From CALARM01 sp964431735 (lineage in GTDB: Bacteria; Vulcanimicrobiota; SpSt-956; JAKJGF01), in assembly GCA_964431735.1 (NCBI GenBank), contig CAYSLJ010000173.1, positions 1-14,407 on the forward strand: 14,407 nt of DNA. The letters are read 5' to 3'. Each line of letters opens with the position of its first letter. Position 1 is the stretch's first letter. Shown here in pieces: positions 5,731 to 13,054 of this stretch. The notes below the pieces were generated by a model that was given only the letters and a program-made list of their open reading frames with translations, had not been told where the DNA came from and did not search any database. The position numbers and the translations under genes are program-made.

Positions 5731-8700
5731 TCAAATTCCCAGTTTATTCAATACTCTTATAATTTCATCTTTTAAAAAAGGTTTTTTCAGACCTGCAGAG
5801 AAACCGAATTTTTCAGGCTCTGCCATAACGGGATCATCGGAATAACCGCTTATGGCCACTGCTTTAAATGATGGTCTTACAATGAGAAGGTTTTTTATTA
5901 CTTCTTTACCTCCCATATCACCGGGAATGGTCATATCAAGGAATGCAGTAGAGAAAGGCTCAAATTTTTCTGCTTCAATAAAAGCGGAAAATGCTTCCCT
6001 TGAATTTGCTGTCAGTACAGCTGAATAACCAATTCTCTTTAATATTCTTTCCAGGATTTTCCTGAGATCTTCATCGTCATCCATGATAAGAACATTACCT
6101 TTACCGGAACATTCTACATGTTTTACTTCACTCTCATCTATAATACTCTCTTTAATACCATCTTTTGATGCAGGGAGATAAATATTAACAACAGTACCTT
6201 TCCCTTTTTCTGACTCAACATCAATAAAACCATCGTGTCTGGTGATGATGGAATATACAATAGAAAGGCCAATTCCACTGCCATTTTGTTTTGTTGTAAA
6301 AAATGGATCAAAAATATTCTTAATTAATCCTTCTGGTATACCGGTGCCTTTATCCATTACGGAAATTTTCACATATTTTTCTTTTCCATTGGCCATGTGA
6401 ATAACCGGAAGATATTGAACATTTTCAGCACTGACACATATTACACCTCCCGCCGGCATGGACTGAACTGCATTCATTACTACATTATTAACAGCCTGAC
6501 CTATCTGGTTACTATCAAAATCACATAACCATAAATCCTCATCTATATTAAATGTACATTTCAGATTTGAACCGGTAAGGGCAAATTTAACAGTATCTTT
6601 TATAACAGGTGTAAGTTTATCAGTCTTTTTAAGTGGAGAACCTCCTTTGGCAAAGGTAAGAAGCTGTTGAGTAAGAGATTTTGCTTTCTCATATAAATTG
6701 AAGGCAGAAGAAAGAGATAAGTATGCTTCATTATCTTTACAGGCATCCCTGGCAAGTTCAATATAGCCAAAAATTCCTCCCAGAAGATTATTAAAATCAT
6801 GGGCTATACCTCCTGCAAGAAATCCAAGAGAATCAAGCTTCTGAACCCTCTGAATATGGTCCATCATGATCTTTCTTTCCGTCATATCACGAAAAACAAG
6901 AACAACACCTGTAATCTGACCGTTTCTGTCTTTTATCGGTGCAGCGCTATCGGCAATTATAAATTTCCTTCCATCCCTGGATATAAGCATGGTATGATTT
7001 ACCAGTTCTACAATATCTCCACTGTCCAGTACCTTATGAACAGGATTTTCACATACTTCTCCTGTCATCTCATTGACAATATGAAAAACAGTAGAAAATT
7101 CTTTCCCTTCTGCTTCTTCCAGAGTCCACCCTGTAAGTTTTTCAGCAATACCGTTCATAATGGTAATTTTCCCAGAAATATCTGTGGCAATAACACCATC
7201 GCCTATGCTTTTAAGGGTGACAGCAAGGCGTTCCTTCTCGGTGGCGAGCATATGTTCAGCTTTTTTTCTTTCACTTATATCTCTCAAAATAGTAGAAAAG
7301 TATGCCACTGTTCCATCAGATGATTTATGGGCAGTAATAACCTGTGAAACAGGTATTTCTCTACCATCCTGTGATAAAACAGCTGTTTCTCCGTGCCAGA
7401 AACCATCTTTTATTGCAGAATGAACTCCTGTATTCATAATCATATCAAAAGCCCAGTCAGGATGAGCATATTGTACAGAAACAGAATTTTTCAAAAGCTC
7501 CTTTCCTGCCCTGTTCATATAAAGTATTGTACCATCAGGTTGTGCAGTTGAAATAAGATCACTGGTAGATTCGATAATAGAAAGTAATCTGTTTATTTCT
7601 CCTTCTCTTATTTTTCTTTCCGTAATATCACGAAGAATAGCACAGTTATATTCTCTGCCGCAAAATTCCAGATAATTTACAGATACTTCTACAGGAAAAA
7701 CTGTTCCATCTTTTCTTTTATTAACGCTTTCATACATAAAAGATTTTTTTTCTCTTATTTCCTGCATATGAGATATCCACCACTGTTCAGTATATCCGGG
7801 TCTTATATCACAGATACCCATAGACATAAGTTCTTCTCTTGAATAGTTGAGATATTTACAGGCAGCATGGTTTACATATACAAATTTACTTTCCGAGTCA
7901 ACCAGATATACAGCGTCTCTTGCATTATCCATGGCAAACTGTGTGAATACCAGAGCATCTTCTGCTTCTTTCCTTTTTGTTATATCAATAATGGTTCCTT
8001 CTATAACATTTCTATCACGATTAACTCTGGCTGAAAATTCTGCCCAGAATTTTTTATCTGTAAGTCTATTTCTGAATTGAGTTACATAACTTTCTATATA
8101 ACCTTTTTCCTTTAATATATTCTTTACTTCTTCTCTCCGGGCAGGAACTGCATAAAACTGAAGTACATCCTGGTTTATAGCTTCCTCTACAGAAGTAAAG
8201 CCTGCCATCTGACAGTATGTTTTATTACAGGCTATTATTGTTGCTTCTTCCATAGAGGTTTCAAAGAGTCCTACACTGGCATAATGATAAAGATTCCTGT
8301 ATTTTTCCTCACTATCTCTGAGACGTTCTTCTGCTTTCTTTCTTTCAAGGACATTAATTATAAGAGGTGCCATAAATTCCAGTAAATGAACTGCTTCATC
8401 AGGCCATTTCGTATGTTCTTTTTCATAAAACCCCATAGCGCCGTAAAGTTTCCCTCTAAAAATCAGAGGCATGAAAAGAATGGAAGTAAAATCTGTTCCG
8501 GGCCATTTATTCAGTTCAGATGGTGATGATATAAAAAGTGTTTCAAAATTTTTCCATTTCTCAAAATAATCGGAAAAAAAATCTGTAGAAATATTCAAAG
8601 AAAGAGAGGGATTATGTTCCCCGTAAAACCATTCATAACTGCCTGTTACAGTCTTTAAATCTTCTGAAAATAAAAAAACTGATGCCTTTATAGCACCGAC

Positions 8701-8793
8701 AAAAAGGGCACTATTGCAAAGAACATCAACAATTCCTCTTTCTATCTCCTCAAATGGTAGATTTATAAAGTTTATTGGTACAGGTAATATCAT
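5731..8793 (-). CDS. Cytoplasmic hybrid sensor histidine kinase/response regulator (GAF-PAS4-HisKA-HATPase-REC)
   Basis: A 1020-residue soluble hybrid kinase. Domains: GAF about 10-150; four PAS/PAC units about 160-273, 283-393, 403-512 and 525-642, each closing with a D-[IM]-[TS]-[EK]-RK signature; HisKA with phospho-acceptor H665 in GGIAHDFNN; HATPase with N774, DKGTGIP (814-820) and GSGIGL (838-843); then a C-terminal receiver with D905-D907, phospho-acceptor D953, S982 and K1004. All catalytic residues are present. There are no transmembrane segments, so it senses cytosolic ligands or redox/gas signals, but no heme or flavin residue pattern can be assigned. The receiver is terminal with no output domain, so a separate phosphotransfer protein or regulator is expected; none is encoded nearby. 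A TTGCTC-N17-TATAAT promoter lies only 9 bases before ATG and no Shine-Dalgarno is present, suggesting a leaderless mRNA. It is transcribed alone. Confidence 0.95.
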   Translation of the reverse strand: MILPVPINFINLPFEEIERGIVDVLCNSALFVGAIKASVFLFSEDLKTVTGSYEWFYGEHNPSLSLNISTDFFSDYFEKWKNFETLFISSPSELNKWPGTDFTSILFMPLIFRGKLYGAMGFYEKEHTKWPDEAVHLLEFMAPLIINVLERKKAEERLRDSEEKYRNLYHYASVGLFETSMEEATIIACNKTYCQMAGFTSVEEAINQDVLQFYAVPARREEVKNILKEKGYIESYVTQFRNRLTDKKFWAEFSARVNRDRNVIEGTIIDITKRKEAEDALVFTQFAMDNARDAVYLVDSESKFVYVNHAACKYLNYSREELMSMGICDIRPGYTEQWWISHMQEIREKKSFMYESVNKRKDGTVFPVEVSVNYLEFCGREYNCAILRDITERKIREGEINRLLSIIESTSDLISTAQPDGTILYMNRAGKELLKNSVSVQYAHPDWAFDMIMNTGVHSAIKDGFWHGETAVLSQDGREIPVSQVITAHKSSDGTVAYFSTILRDISERKKAEHMLATEKERLAVTLKSIGDGVIATDISGKITIMNGIAEKLTGWTLEEAEGKEFSTVFHIVNEMTGEVCENPVHKVLDSGDIVELVNHTMLISRDGRKFIIADSAAPIKDRNGQITGVVLVFRDMTERKIMMDHIQRVQKLDSLGFLAGGIAHDFNNLLGGIFGYIELARDACKDNEAYLSLSSAFNLYEKAKSLTQQLLTFAKGGSPLKKTDKLTPVIKDTVKFALTGSNLKCTFNIDEDLWLCDFDSNQIGQAVNNVVMNAVQSMPAGGVICVSAENVQYLPVIHMANGKEKYVKISVMDKGTGIPEGLIKNIFDPFFTTKQNGSGIGLSIVYSIITRHDGFIDVESEKGKGTVVNIYLPASKDGIKESIIDESEVKHVECSGKGNVLIMDDDEDLRKILERILKRIGYSAVLTANSREAFSAFIEAEKFEPFSTAFLDMTIPGDMGGKEVIKNLLIVRPSFKAVAISGYSDDPVMAEPEKFGFSAGLKKPFLKDEIIRVLNKLGI

Positions 8794-8802
8794 AATACGT
8801 TT

Positions 8803-8831
8803 ATTATATCATACTGTTTTTCATGGAGCAA
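8803..8831 (-). promoter_or_regulatory. Predicted strong promoter of the hybrid kinase (leaderless)
   Basis: On the minus strand, TTGCTC (8826-8831) is followed by a 17-base spacer and a perfect TATAAT (8803-8808). The ATG at 8791-8793 starts 10 bases after the -10 box, so the transcript would begin within about 3 bases of the start codon. No Shine-Dalgarno sequence precedes this ATG, which is consistent with leaderless translation. Confidence 0.65.
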
Positions 8832-9030
8832 ATAATTTCACTTCATAACGAAAATTATTATAAATATAGTATTTAAATAGTCATGATATACAATCTACAA
8901 CAGGAGAAAAAGCTTTACAAGACAGGGAAATTAACTATAAAAAATTTCTCCCTTTTATTTCATACGGAAGAAGGTAAAATATTAAATTATTTACTGACCT
9001 GAGCATAAGCATGTAATAACAGTCTTCCTC
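8832..9030. other. AT-rich intergenic stretch without recognisable gene
   Basis: Between the kinase promoter and repeat B3 I see no frame with a ribosome site, no RNA gene and no clear hairpin. The sequence is AT-rich and probably holds the 3' end of the mutase transcript. Confidence 0.5.
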
Positions 9031-9101
9031 CCGTCACGCGTGACGCGAGGATACTAATCGTTCTAACAATTTGCCGGAGTTATTTTTCTTACAGTCCTTA
9101 A
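9027..9101 (+). repeat. Family B repeat, copy B3, with a 24-bp near-palindrome
   Basis: The tail AGGATACTAATCGTTCTAAC, then a CCGGAGTTATTTTTCTTACAG-like segment, matches the other B copies. Two 7-base units (TCACGCG 9034-9040, TGACGCG 9041-9047) precede it and form the perfect palindrome CGTCACGCGTGACG (9032-9045), which extends to CCTC...GAGG (9027-9050) with one mismatched pair. It lies immediately 3' of the mutase gene (stop at 9106-9108), so its hairpin could also serve as that gene's transcript end. Confidence 0.7.
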
Positions 9102-9105
9102 AGAT

Positions 9106-10464
9106 TTATCTTTCCATCATCTTTTCCAGTATTTCTTCCACATTTTTTCTTATTTTAGCAAGTTCTTCTCCGGTAGCGGATTCAAACCTCATTACAATAA
9201 CAGGCTGTGTATTTGAGGCTCTCACAAGGGCCCATCCTTCAGGAAAAATTACCCTTGCACCGTCTATATCTACAACTTCATATTTTTCTTTGAAATAATG
9301 TACCACTTTTTTTACAATTTCAAATTTTATCTCATCAGAACAGGGAAATCTTATTTCAGGAGTATTTACAGTTGCCGGAATATCTGAAAGTAATTCAGAA
9401 AGAGATTTACCTGATTTTGAAAGTATTTCCAGAACCCTTCCTCCTGAATATACGGCATCGTCAAAGCCGAAATATCTGTGGGCAAAAAATATGTGGCCAC
9501 TCATCTCCCCTGCCAGGAGTGCTCCTTCTTCTGCAAGTTTCTTTTTTATAAGGGAATGACCGACCTTCCACATAATGGCACGTCCACCGTGACGTTCTAT
9601 GTCATCAAAGAGGGTCTGAGAACATTTAACTTCAGAAATAAAAGAGGCACCGGGATGTTCCTTTAAAATTTCTCTGGCAAAAAGAATCATTAACTGATCA
9701 CCCCAGATGATTTTCCCTCTGTCATTTATTACGCCAATCCTGTCTGCATCTCCGTCAAAGGCAATACCCAGATCTGCCCCTTCTTCTCTGACTCTTTCCG
9801 TCAGATCGTTCATATAATCCTCTACAGTAGGATCAGGATGGTGATGGGGGAAATGCCCGTCAGGGTTACAGTAAAGTTCTATTACTTCCATTCCCATTTT
9901 TCTGTATATATCAGGTGCAAAAAGTCCGCCTGTGCCGTTTCCTGCATCTATAACTACTTTAACAGTTCTGCCGCCACTTTTAAGCCTGGAAAAAACTTCT
10001 TCCTTATAAATTTCTTTCAGGTCCATTTCCCTGACTGACCCGGTTCCTGAAACAAAAGATTCGTCTTCCATTATTTTTCTCAATGCCTGTATTTCTTTAC
10101 CGTAAATGGTACTTTTTCCAAGGCATATTTTAAATCCGTTATTATCGGGAGGATTATGACTCCCTGTTATCATAACTCCTCCTTCGGAAGAAAGATGAAA
10201 AAGAGAAAAATAAAGAAGAGGGGTATGACATAGCCCTATATCTATGACATTTACACCTGAAGCCAGAATACCTGCAAGGAGCCACTCGTGGAGAGACGGA
10301 GAAGTCAGACGGCAATCTCTGCCAAGTGTTATTTCTCTGACTCCATGATGATTATAATAGGTTCCCAGGGCTTTACCCAGATTTACAATGAGATCTTTTG
10401 AAAAATCTTCTTTAACAACGCCGCGAATATCATATTCTCTGAATATATATGGATTTACTTTCAA
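9106..10464 (-). CDS. manB: Phosphomannomutase/phosphoglucomutase
   Basis: Alpha-D-phosphohexomutase superfamily enzyme of the AlgC/ManB type, interconverting hexose-6-phosphate and hexose-1-phosphate in the cytosol. All four active-site signatures are present (numbered from the TTG start): the phosphoserine loop TGSHNPPDNNGFKI (S102), the Mg-binding DGDADR (237-242), the sugar-specificity loop GEMSGH (319-324) and the phosphate-binding RASNTQP (415-421). The N-terminus MKVNPYIFREYDIRG is typical. Start choice: AAGGAG at 10473-10478 lies 8 bases before a TTG (10462-10464); an in-frame GTG at 10471-10473 overlaps the Shine-Dalgarno itself and cannot be the start, giving 452 rather than 455 residues. 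Mannose versus glucose preference cannot be told; with GH130 in the neighbourhood a mannose role is plausible. Promoter at 10489-10517. Monocistronic as far as seen. Confidence 0.93.
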   Translation of the reverse strand: MKVNPYIFREYDIRGVVKEDFSKDLIVNLGKALGTYYNHHGVREITLGRDCRLTSPSLHEWLLAGILASGVNVIDIGLCHTPLLYFSLFHLSSEGGVMITGSHNPPDNNGFKICLGKSTIYGKEIQALRKIMEDESFVSGTGSVREMDLKEIYKEEVFSRLKSGGRTVKVVIDAGNGTGGLFAPDIYRKMGMEVIELYCNPDGHFPHHHPDPTVEDYMNDLTERVREEGADLGIAFDGDADRIGVINDRGKIIWGDQLMILFAREILKEHPGASFISEVKCSQTLFDDIERHGGRAIMWKVGHSLIKKKLAEEGALLAGEMSGHIFFAHRYFGFDDAVYSGGRVLEILSKSGKSLSELLSDIPATVNTPEIRFPCSDEIKFEIVKKVVHYFKEKYEVVDIDGARVIFPEGWALVRASNTQPVIVMRFESATGEELAKIRKNVEEILEKMMER

Positions 10465-10488
10465 AAATGTCACTCCTTAATTTACATA

Positions 10489-10517
10489 AGTATATTTTAC
10501 AACTCAGGATCAGTCAG
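10489..10517 (-). promoter_or_regulatory. Predicted sigma70-type promoter of the phosphohexomutase gene
   Basis: On the minus strand, CTGACT (10512-10517, 4 of 6) is followed after 17 bases by TATACT (10489-10494, 5 of 6). Transcription would start about 10 bases upstream of the AAGGAG ribosome site, giving a short leader. Confidence 0.5.
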
Positions 10518-10535
10518 GAAATAACTACATCTTGG

Positions 10536-10626
10536 TACCGCTCCAGATAAAACAGTTTATATCGTAACGCGTAACGCGTAACGCGTGACGCGAGGAAAGA
10601 GACTATTAATTAAATTCTATTCCTTA
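10536..10626 (+). repeat. Family B repeat fragment B4 (four heptamers) bracketed by family A ends
   Basis: A stretch reading ATATCG is followed by four 7-base units (three TAACGCG and one TGACGCG, 10565-10592) and AGGA; the usual B tail is missing or diverged. The left border GGTACCGCTCCAGATAA (10536-10552) and the right border TTACCGCTCCAGATAAG (10627-10643) are copies of the family A terminus in the same orientation, so this B unit is bracketed by direct repeats of about 15 bases. Confidence 0.65.
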
Positions 10627-10745
10627 TTACCGCTCCAGATAAGTTCATACCCATTTCTAAAACCTGTCCCTGACCGGACTCTTCCGGAAAAGATATGATC
10701 CTGTTGTGTGGCAAACTGGTTTTACAGACTTTTAATATTTTGCGT
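10625..10745 (-). repeat. Family A dispersed repeat, copy A4 (right half, minus orientation)
   Basis: The reverse complement contains, in order, GCAAAATATTAAAAGTCTG, the CAGTTTG(C)CAC block, ATCATATCTTTTCCGGAAG, AGGGACAGGTTTTAG and the terminus CTTATCTGGAGCGGTAAT. Only the right half of the element is present. The frame open in A1 and A2 is closed by TAA soon after the start here, again indicating a noncoding element. Confidence 0.8.
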
Positions 10746-10834
10746 CTATATCGTGACGGGTAACGCGTAACGCGTGACGCGAGGATGATAACCGTTCTAA
10801 CAATTTGCCAGGGTTATTTTCTTACAGTCCCTTA
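10740..10834 (+). repeat. Family B repeat, copy B5 (four heptamers, complete tail)
   Basis: Four 7-base units (TGACGGG 10754-10760, TAACGCG twice, TGACGCG 10775-10781) are followed by AGGATGATAACCGTTCTAAC, CAATTTGCCAGGGTTATTT and CTTACAGTCCCTTA. This is the best-preserved B copy along with B2. It abuts A4 on its left. Confidence 0.75.
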
Positions 10835-10900
10835 TTAAATATAATATTTATTGAAATTATTCTTTTATAGAAGTGAAAAATCCTTTATAAAATTCCTGAA

Positions 10901-10990
10901 TAAATTATTTAGATAAACTGCTTCTACTTAATTTTTATTTAAAGCTTTATTTTATACCATTAAAAATGAAAATTCCTATGCCTTAAATTT
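10901..10990 (+). repeat. Leader-like repeat C, copy C2, upstream of dnaX
   Basis: This copy of the 1857-1948 segment lies about 130-220 bases before dnaX. The stem is TTTAGATAAA (10908-10917) with TTTATTTAAA (10934-10943) and the spacer is again 16 bases. Relative to C1 a C is replaced by T in the right arm, turning a G-C pair into a G-U pair in RNA, so pairing is kept. It ends in AAAATGAAAATTCCTAT as in C1. Confidence 0.7.
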
Positions 10991-11048
10991 ATGGATAAGT
11001 TATAAAACTAACTATAAATGAAATTTCCTGGAGATTCAAATTATAAAG

Positions 11049-11081
11049 GACTTTATATCTTTAAGTCGAATTTATAAATTC
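11049..11081 (+). promoter_or_regulatory. Tandem palindromes in the dnaX leader
   Basis: GACTT (11049-11053) can pair with AAGTC (11063-11067), and immediately after it GAATTTATAAATTC (11068-11081) is a perfect 14-base palindrome, about 40 bases before the dnaX start. They could be operator or leader-RNA structures, but the sequence is AT-rich and chance palindromes are not rare here. I could not assign a convincing -35/-10 pair for dnaX. Confidence 0.3.
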
Positions 11082-11122
11082 TAATTAAGGGAAATCCAGA
11101 AAAAGAAAATCAGGTGATAGAA

Positions 11123-13000
11123 GTGTCTTTTCTTTCCTTATATCGAAAATGGCGTTCTCAGAATTTTGACGAAATCATAGGTCAGGTTCATGTTACAAAA
11201 ACCATAAAAAATGCTATTGAACATGAGAGAATAACTCATGCCTATTTGTTCTGCGGTCCGAGAGGTACAGGGAAAACCAGTACTGCACGAATACTTGCGA
11301 AAGCACTTAACTGTGAAAAAGGGCCTGATCCGGAGCCATGTAACAGATGTGAAACATGTATGCAGATTTCTGACGGTTCGGCTCTTGATGTAATAGAAAT
11401 AGATGCCGCTTCAAACAGAGGTATAAATGAAATAAGGGAACTGAGAGAAAAAGTTAAATATGCACCTACAAAAGGGAGATATAAAGTATATATAGTTGAC
11501 GAAGTCCATATGTTAACAAAAGAAGCCTTCAATGCACTTCTTAAAACACTGGAAGAACCTCCCAAACATGTTATCTTTGTCCTTGCCACAACGGAACCTC
11601 ATAAACTGTTACCGACTATATTATCCCGGTGTCAGCGTTTTGATTTCAGAAGGATTTCCATTAATGATACGATAAAACATCTCAGGGATATTTCAGCAAA
11701 AGAAAATTTAAAGATAGAAGAGTCAGTATTGAATTTAATAGCAGGAAGTTCCGAAGGTTCTCTTCGTGATGCTCTGAGTATGCTGGATCAGGTTATATCT
11801 TTCTGTGGCAGAAATATAAAACTATTGGATGCAGAAATAGTTCTCGGCAATTTAAGTGAAAAGATTTTACTGGAGCTTGCAGACTGTGTAATAAAACAGG
11901 ATGGAGGAACCATTCTTACATTGACAAGAACTTTAATAGAAGAAGGCAAGGATATAAACCAGATAATAAAAGAATTTATAAAATATTTCAGAGATCTTCT
12001 TGTAATTAAAATATGTCCTTCCCAGAAGGGACTTGTAGATAGAATACCGGATTCCGTAAAGAAAATGGAGAATCAGGCAAAAAATACAACTGTTCCGAGA
12101 ATAATGAATATGCTGAAACTGCTTACAGATTTGAAATATCAGTTAACATGGGATACTCAGTGGCATATACAGACTGAGATAACATTTCTCCGTATGTGCC
12201 ACAGACCTGCAGACAGGTCTCCTGACGTTACTGAAGAAAGACTGGCAGAGCTGGAAGAAAAAATCAAAAGATTGCCTGAAATTATACATACAAATCAGGT
12301 TCTACCGGAAACAGGCAGAGAACTTCCCGAAAAGCTCGAAACACGGGTAAAAAAACAGGTTCTGTCTGTTCCTGACAGGAAAATTCCTGAAGAGGCACCG
12401 GAAAAACGTATTATAGTAGAACCATACGCACCACCTGTTCCCGTTGATGTTCTGCCTGTTACGGAATCATACAAAGAAACTGTTCCGCCTGAAGAACCAC
12501 TGAAACAGGAAGAAGAAATAAGCCCTTTCCCGCCGGGAACTGATGAAGAGATATTTGCAGAGGCTATGGAAGAGGAAATCCCGGATATACCGGCACCGGT
12601 TATAGAGGAAAAGACACAGAAAGATATGGATTTTCATATGATAAAAAAACGGTGGGATGATTTCCTTTACAGGTTTAAAGGGGAAAATATTCCTATATAC
12701 CAGCCTCTTATTCAGGGAGAATTAACTGAACTGAAAGGTAATATATTAACCCTGTCTTTCACTCATTCTTTTTACAGAGATCGCATAGAAGACAATAAAA
12801 ACAAGATAGAAAGTTCCCTGGAACGATTCTTCGGAAAAGAAATTTTATTAAAAACTAAACTGATAGAAAAAAAAGTTCAGGAAATAAGCCTTTTTGGAGA
12901 AGAAAACAATGTTCCTAAAAAACAACCTGGAAAAAGAGAAACTGAAGGGCCTACTATAGACGAAGTGACAAAATTATTTGAAGGAGAAATAATTATATAA
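11123..13000 (+). CDS. dnaX: DNA polymerase III subunit gamma/tau
   Basis: The clamp-loader ATPase subunit that loads the sliding clamp and links polymerase and helicase. In the 625-residue product, the N-terminal SLYRKWRSQNFDEIIGQ is diagnostic; Walker A GPRGTGKTS is at 45-53, the zinc module has four cysteines (C64, C73, C76, C79), Walker B is VYIVDEVH (122-129), sensor 1 is LATTEPHK, and the sensor 2 segment is GSSEGSLRDALS. AAA+ and collar domains end near residue 365; a charged Pro/Glu linker follows to about 500, then a tau-like C-terminal domain (about 500-590) and a tail. Start choice: AGGTGA (11112-11117) sits 5 bases before GTG at 11123, giving the family-typical MSFLSLYRKW; the in-frame GTG at 11114 overlaps that ribosome site. 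A candidate frameshift site for a gamma form is at 12349-12355. It heads a dnaX-ybaB-recR cluster. Confidence 0.95.
   Translation: MSFLSLYRKWRSQNFDEIIGQVHVTKTIKNAIEHERITHAYLFCGPRGTGKTSTARILAKALNCEKGPDPEPCNRCETCMQISDGSALDVIEIDAASNRGINEIRELREKVKYAPTKGRYKVYIVDEVHMLTKEAFNALLKTLEEPPKHVIFVLATTEPHKLLPTILSRCQRFDFRRISINDTIKHLRDISAKENLKIEESVLNLIAGSSEGSLRDALSMLDQVISFCGRNIKLLDAEIVLGNLSEKILLELADCVIKQDGGTILTLTRTLIEEGKDINQIIKEFIKYFRDLLVIKICPSQKGLVDRIPDSVKKMENQAKNTTVPRIMNMLKLLTDLKYQLTWDTQWHIQTEITFLRMCHRPADRSPDVTEERLAELEEKIKRLPEIIHTNQVLPETGRELPEKLETRVKKQVLSVPDRKIPEEAPEKRIIVEPYAPPVPVDVLPVTESYKETVPPEEPLKQEEEISPFPPGTDEEIFAEAMEEEIPDIPAPVIEEKTQKDMDFHMIKKRWDDFLYRFKGENIPIYQPLIQGELTELKGNILTLSFTHSFYRDRIEDNKNKIESSLERFFGKEILLKTKLIEKKVQEISLFGEENNVPKKQPGKRETEGPTIDEVTKLFEGEIII
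12349..12378 (+). promoter_or_regulatory. Candidate programmed frameshift site in dnaX (gamma-like product)
   Basis: Seven A's (12349-12355) lie in frame as GTA-AAA-AAA-CAG, that is A-AAA-AAA, a classical -1 slippery heptamer. A -1 shift (or an added A by transcriptional slippage) reads six more codons to TGA at 12373-12375, giving about 417 residues, close to E. coli gamma (431). CTGTC (12362-12366) and GACAG (12374-12378) can form a 5-bp stem 6 bases downstream. The stem is weak, and two other A-AAA-AAA heptamers occur later in the gene. Confidence 0.4.
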
Positions 13001-13002
13001 CA

Positions 13003-13035
13003 GTGATCGGTGATCAGTGATCAGTGATCAGTGAT
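13003..13035 (+). repeat. GTGATCA heptamer tandem repeat between dnaX and ybaB
   Basis: GTGATCG is followed by three perfect GTGATCA units (13010-13030) and a partial GTGAT. Each unit contains the palindrome TGATCA, so several alternative small hairpins are possible. It occupies most of the gap from the dnaX stop to the ybaB ribosome site and creates an in-frame GTG (13031) that mimics a ybaB start. Confidence 0.85.
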
Positions 13036-13054
13036 TTATGAGGAGGAAAAAATT

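Noticed and set aside
6799..7323. 174-aa plus-strand frame within the hybrid kinase gene
   Set aside because: Antisense shadow of the HisKA/PAS region; no ribosome site and no recognisable motif.
10465..10473. GTG start for the phosphohexomutase (455 aa)
   Set aside because: The GTG overlaps the AAGGAG sequence itself; the TTG eight bases downstream is correctly spaced and gives the family-typical N-terminus.
10565..10592. Heptamer arrays as a CRISPR
   Set aside because: Units are 7 bases and directly abutting with no spacers; no cas genes are in the window.
10830..11110. AT-rich dnaX leader as replication origin
   Set aside because: Only one near-match to a DnaA box (TATGGATAA near 10990) and no cluster; parS suggests proximity to the origin but not that it is here.
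13031..13054. Upstream GTG start for ybaB (111 aa)
   Set aside because: It lies in the GTGATCA repeat, has no ribosome site, and would place the AGGAGG inside the coding region; the ATG at 13055 is ideally spaced.
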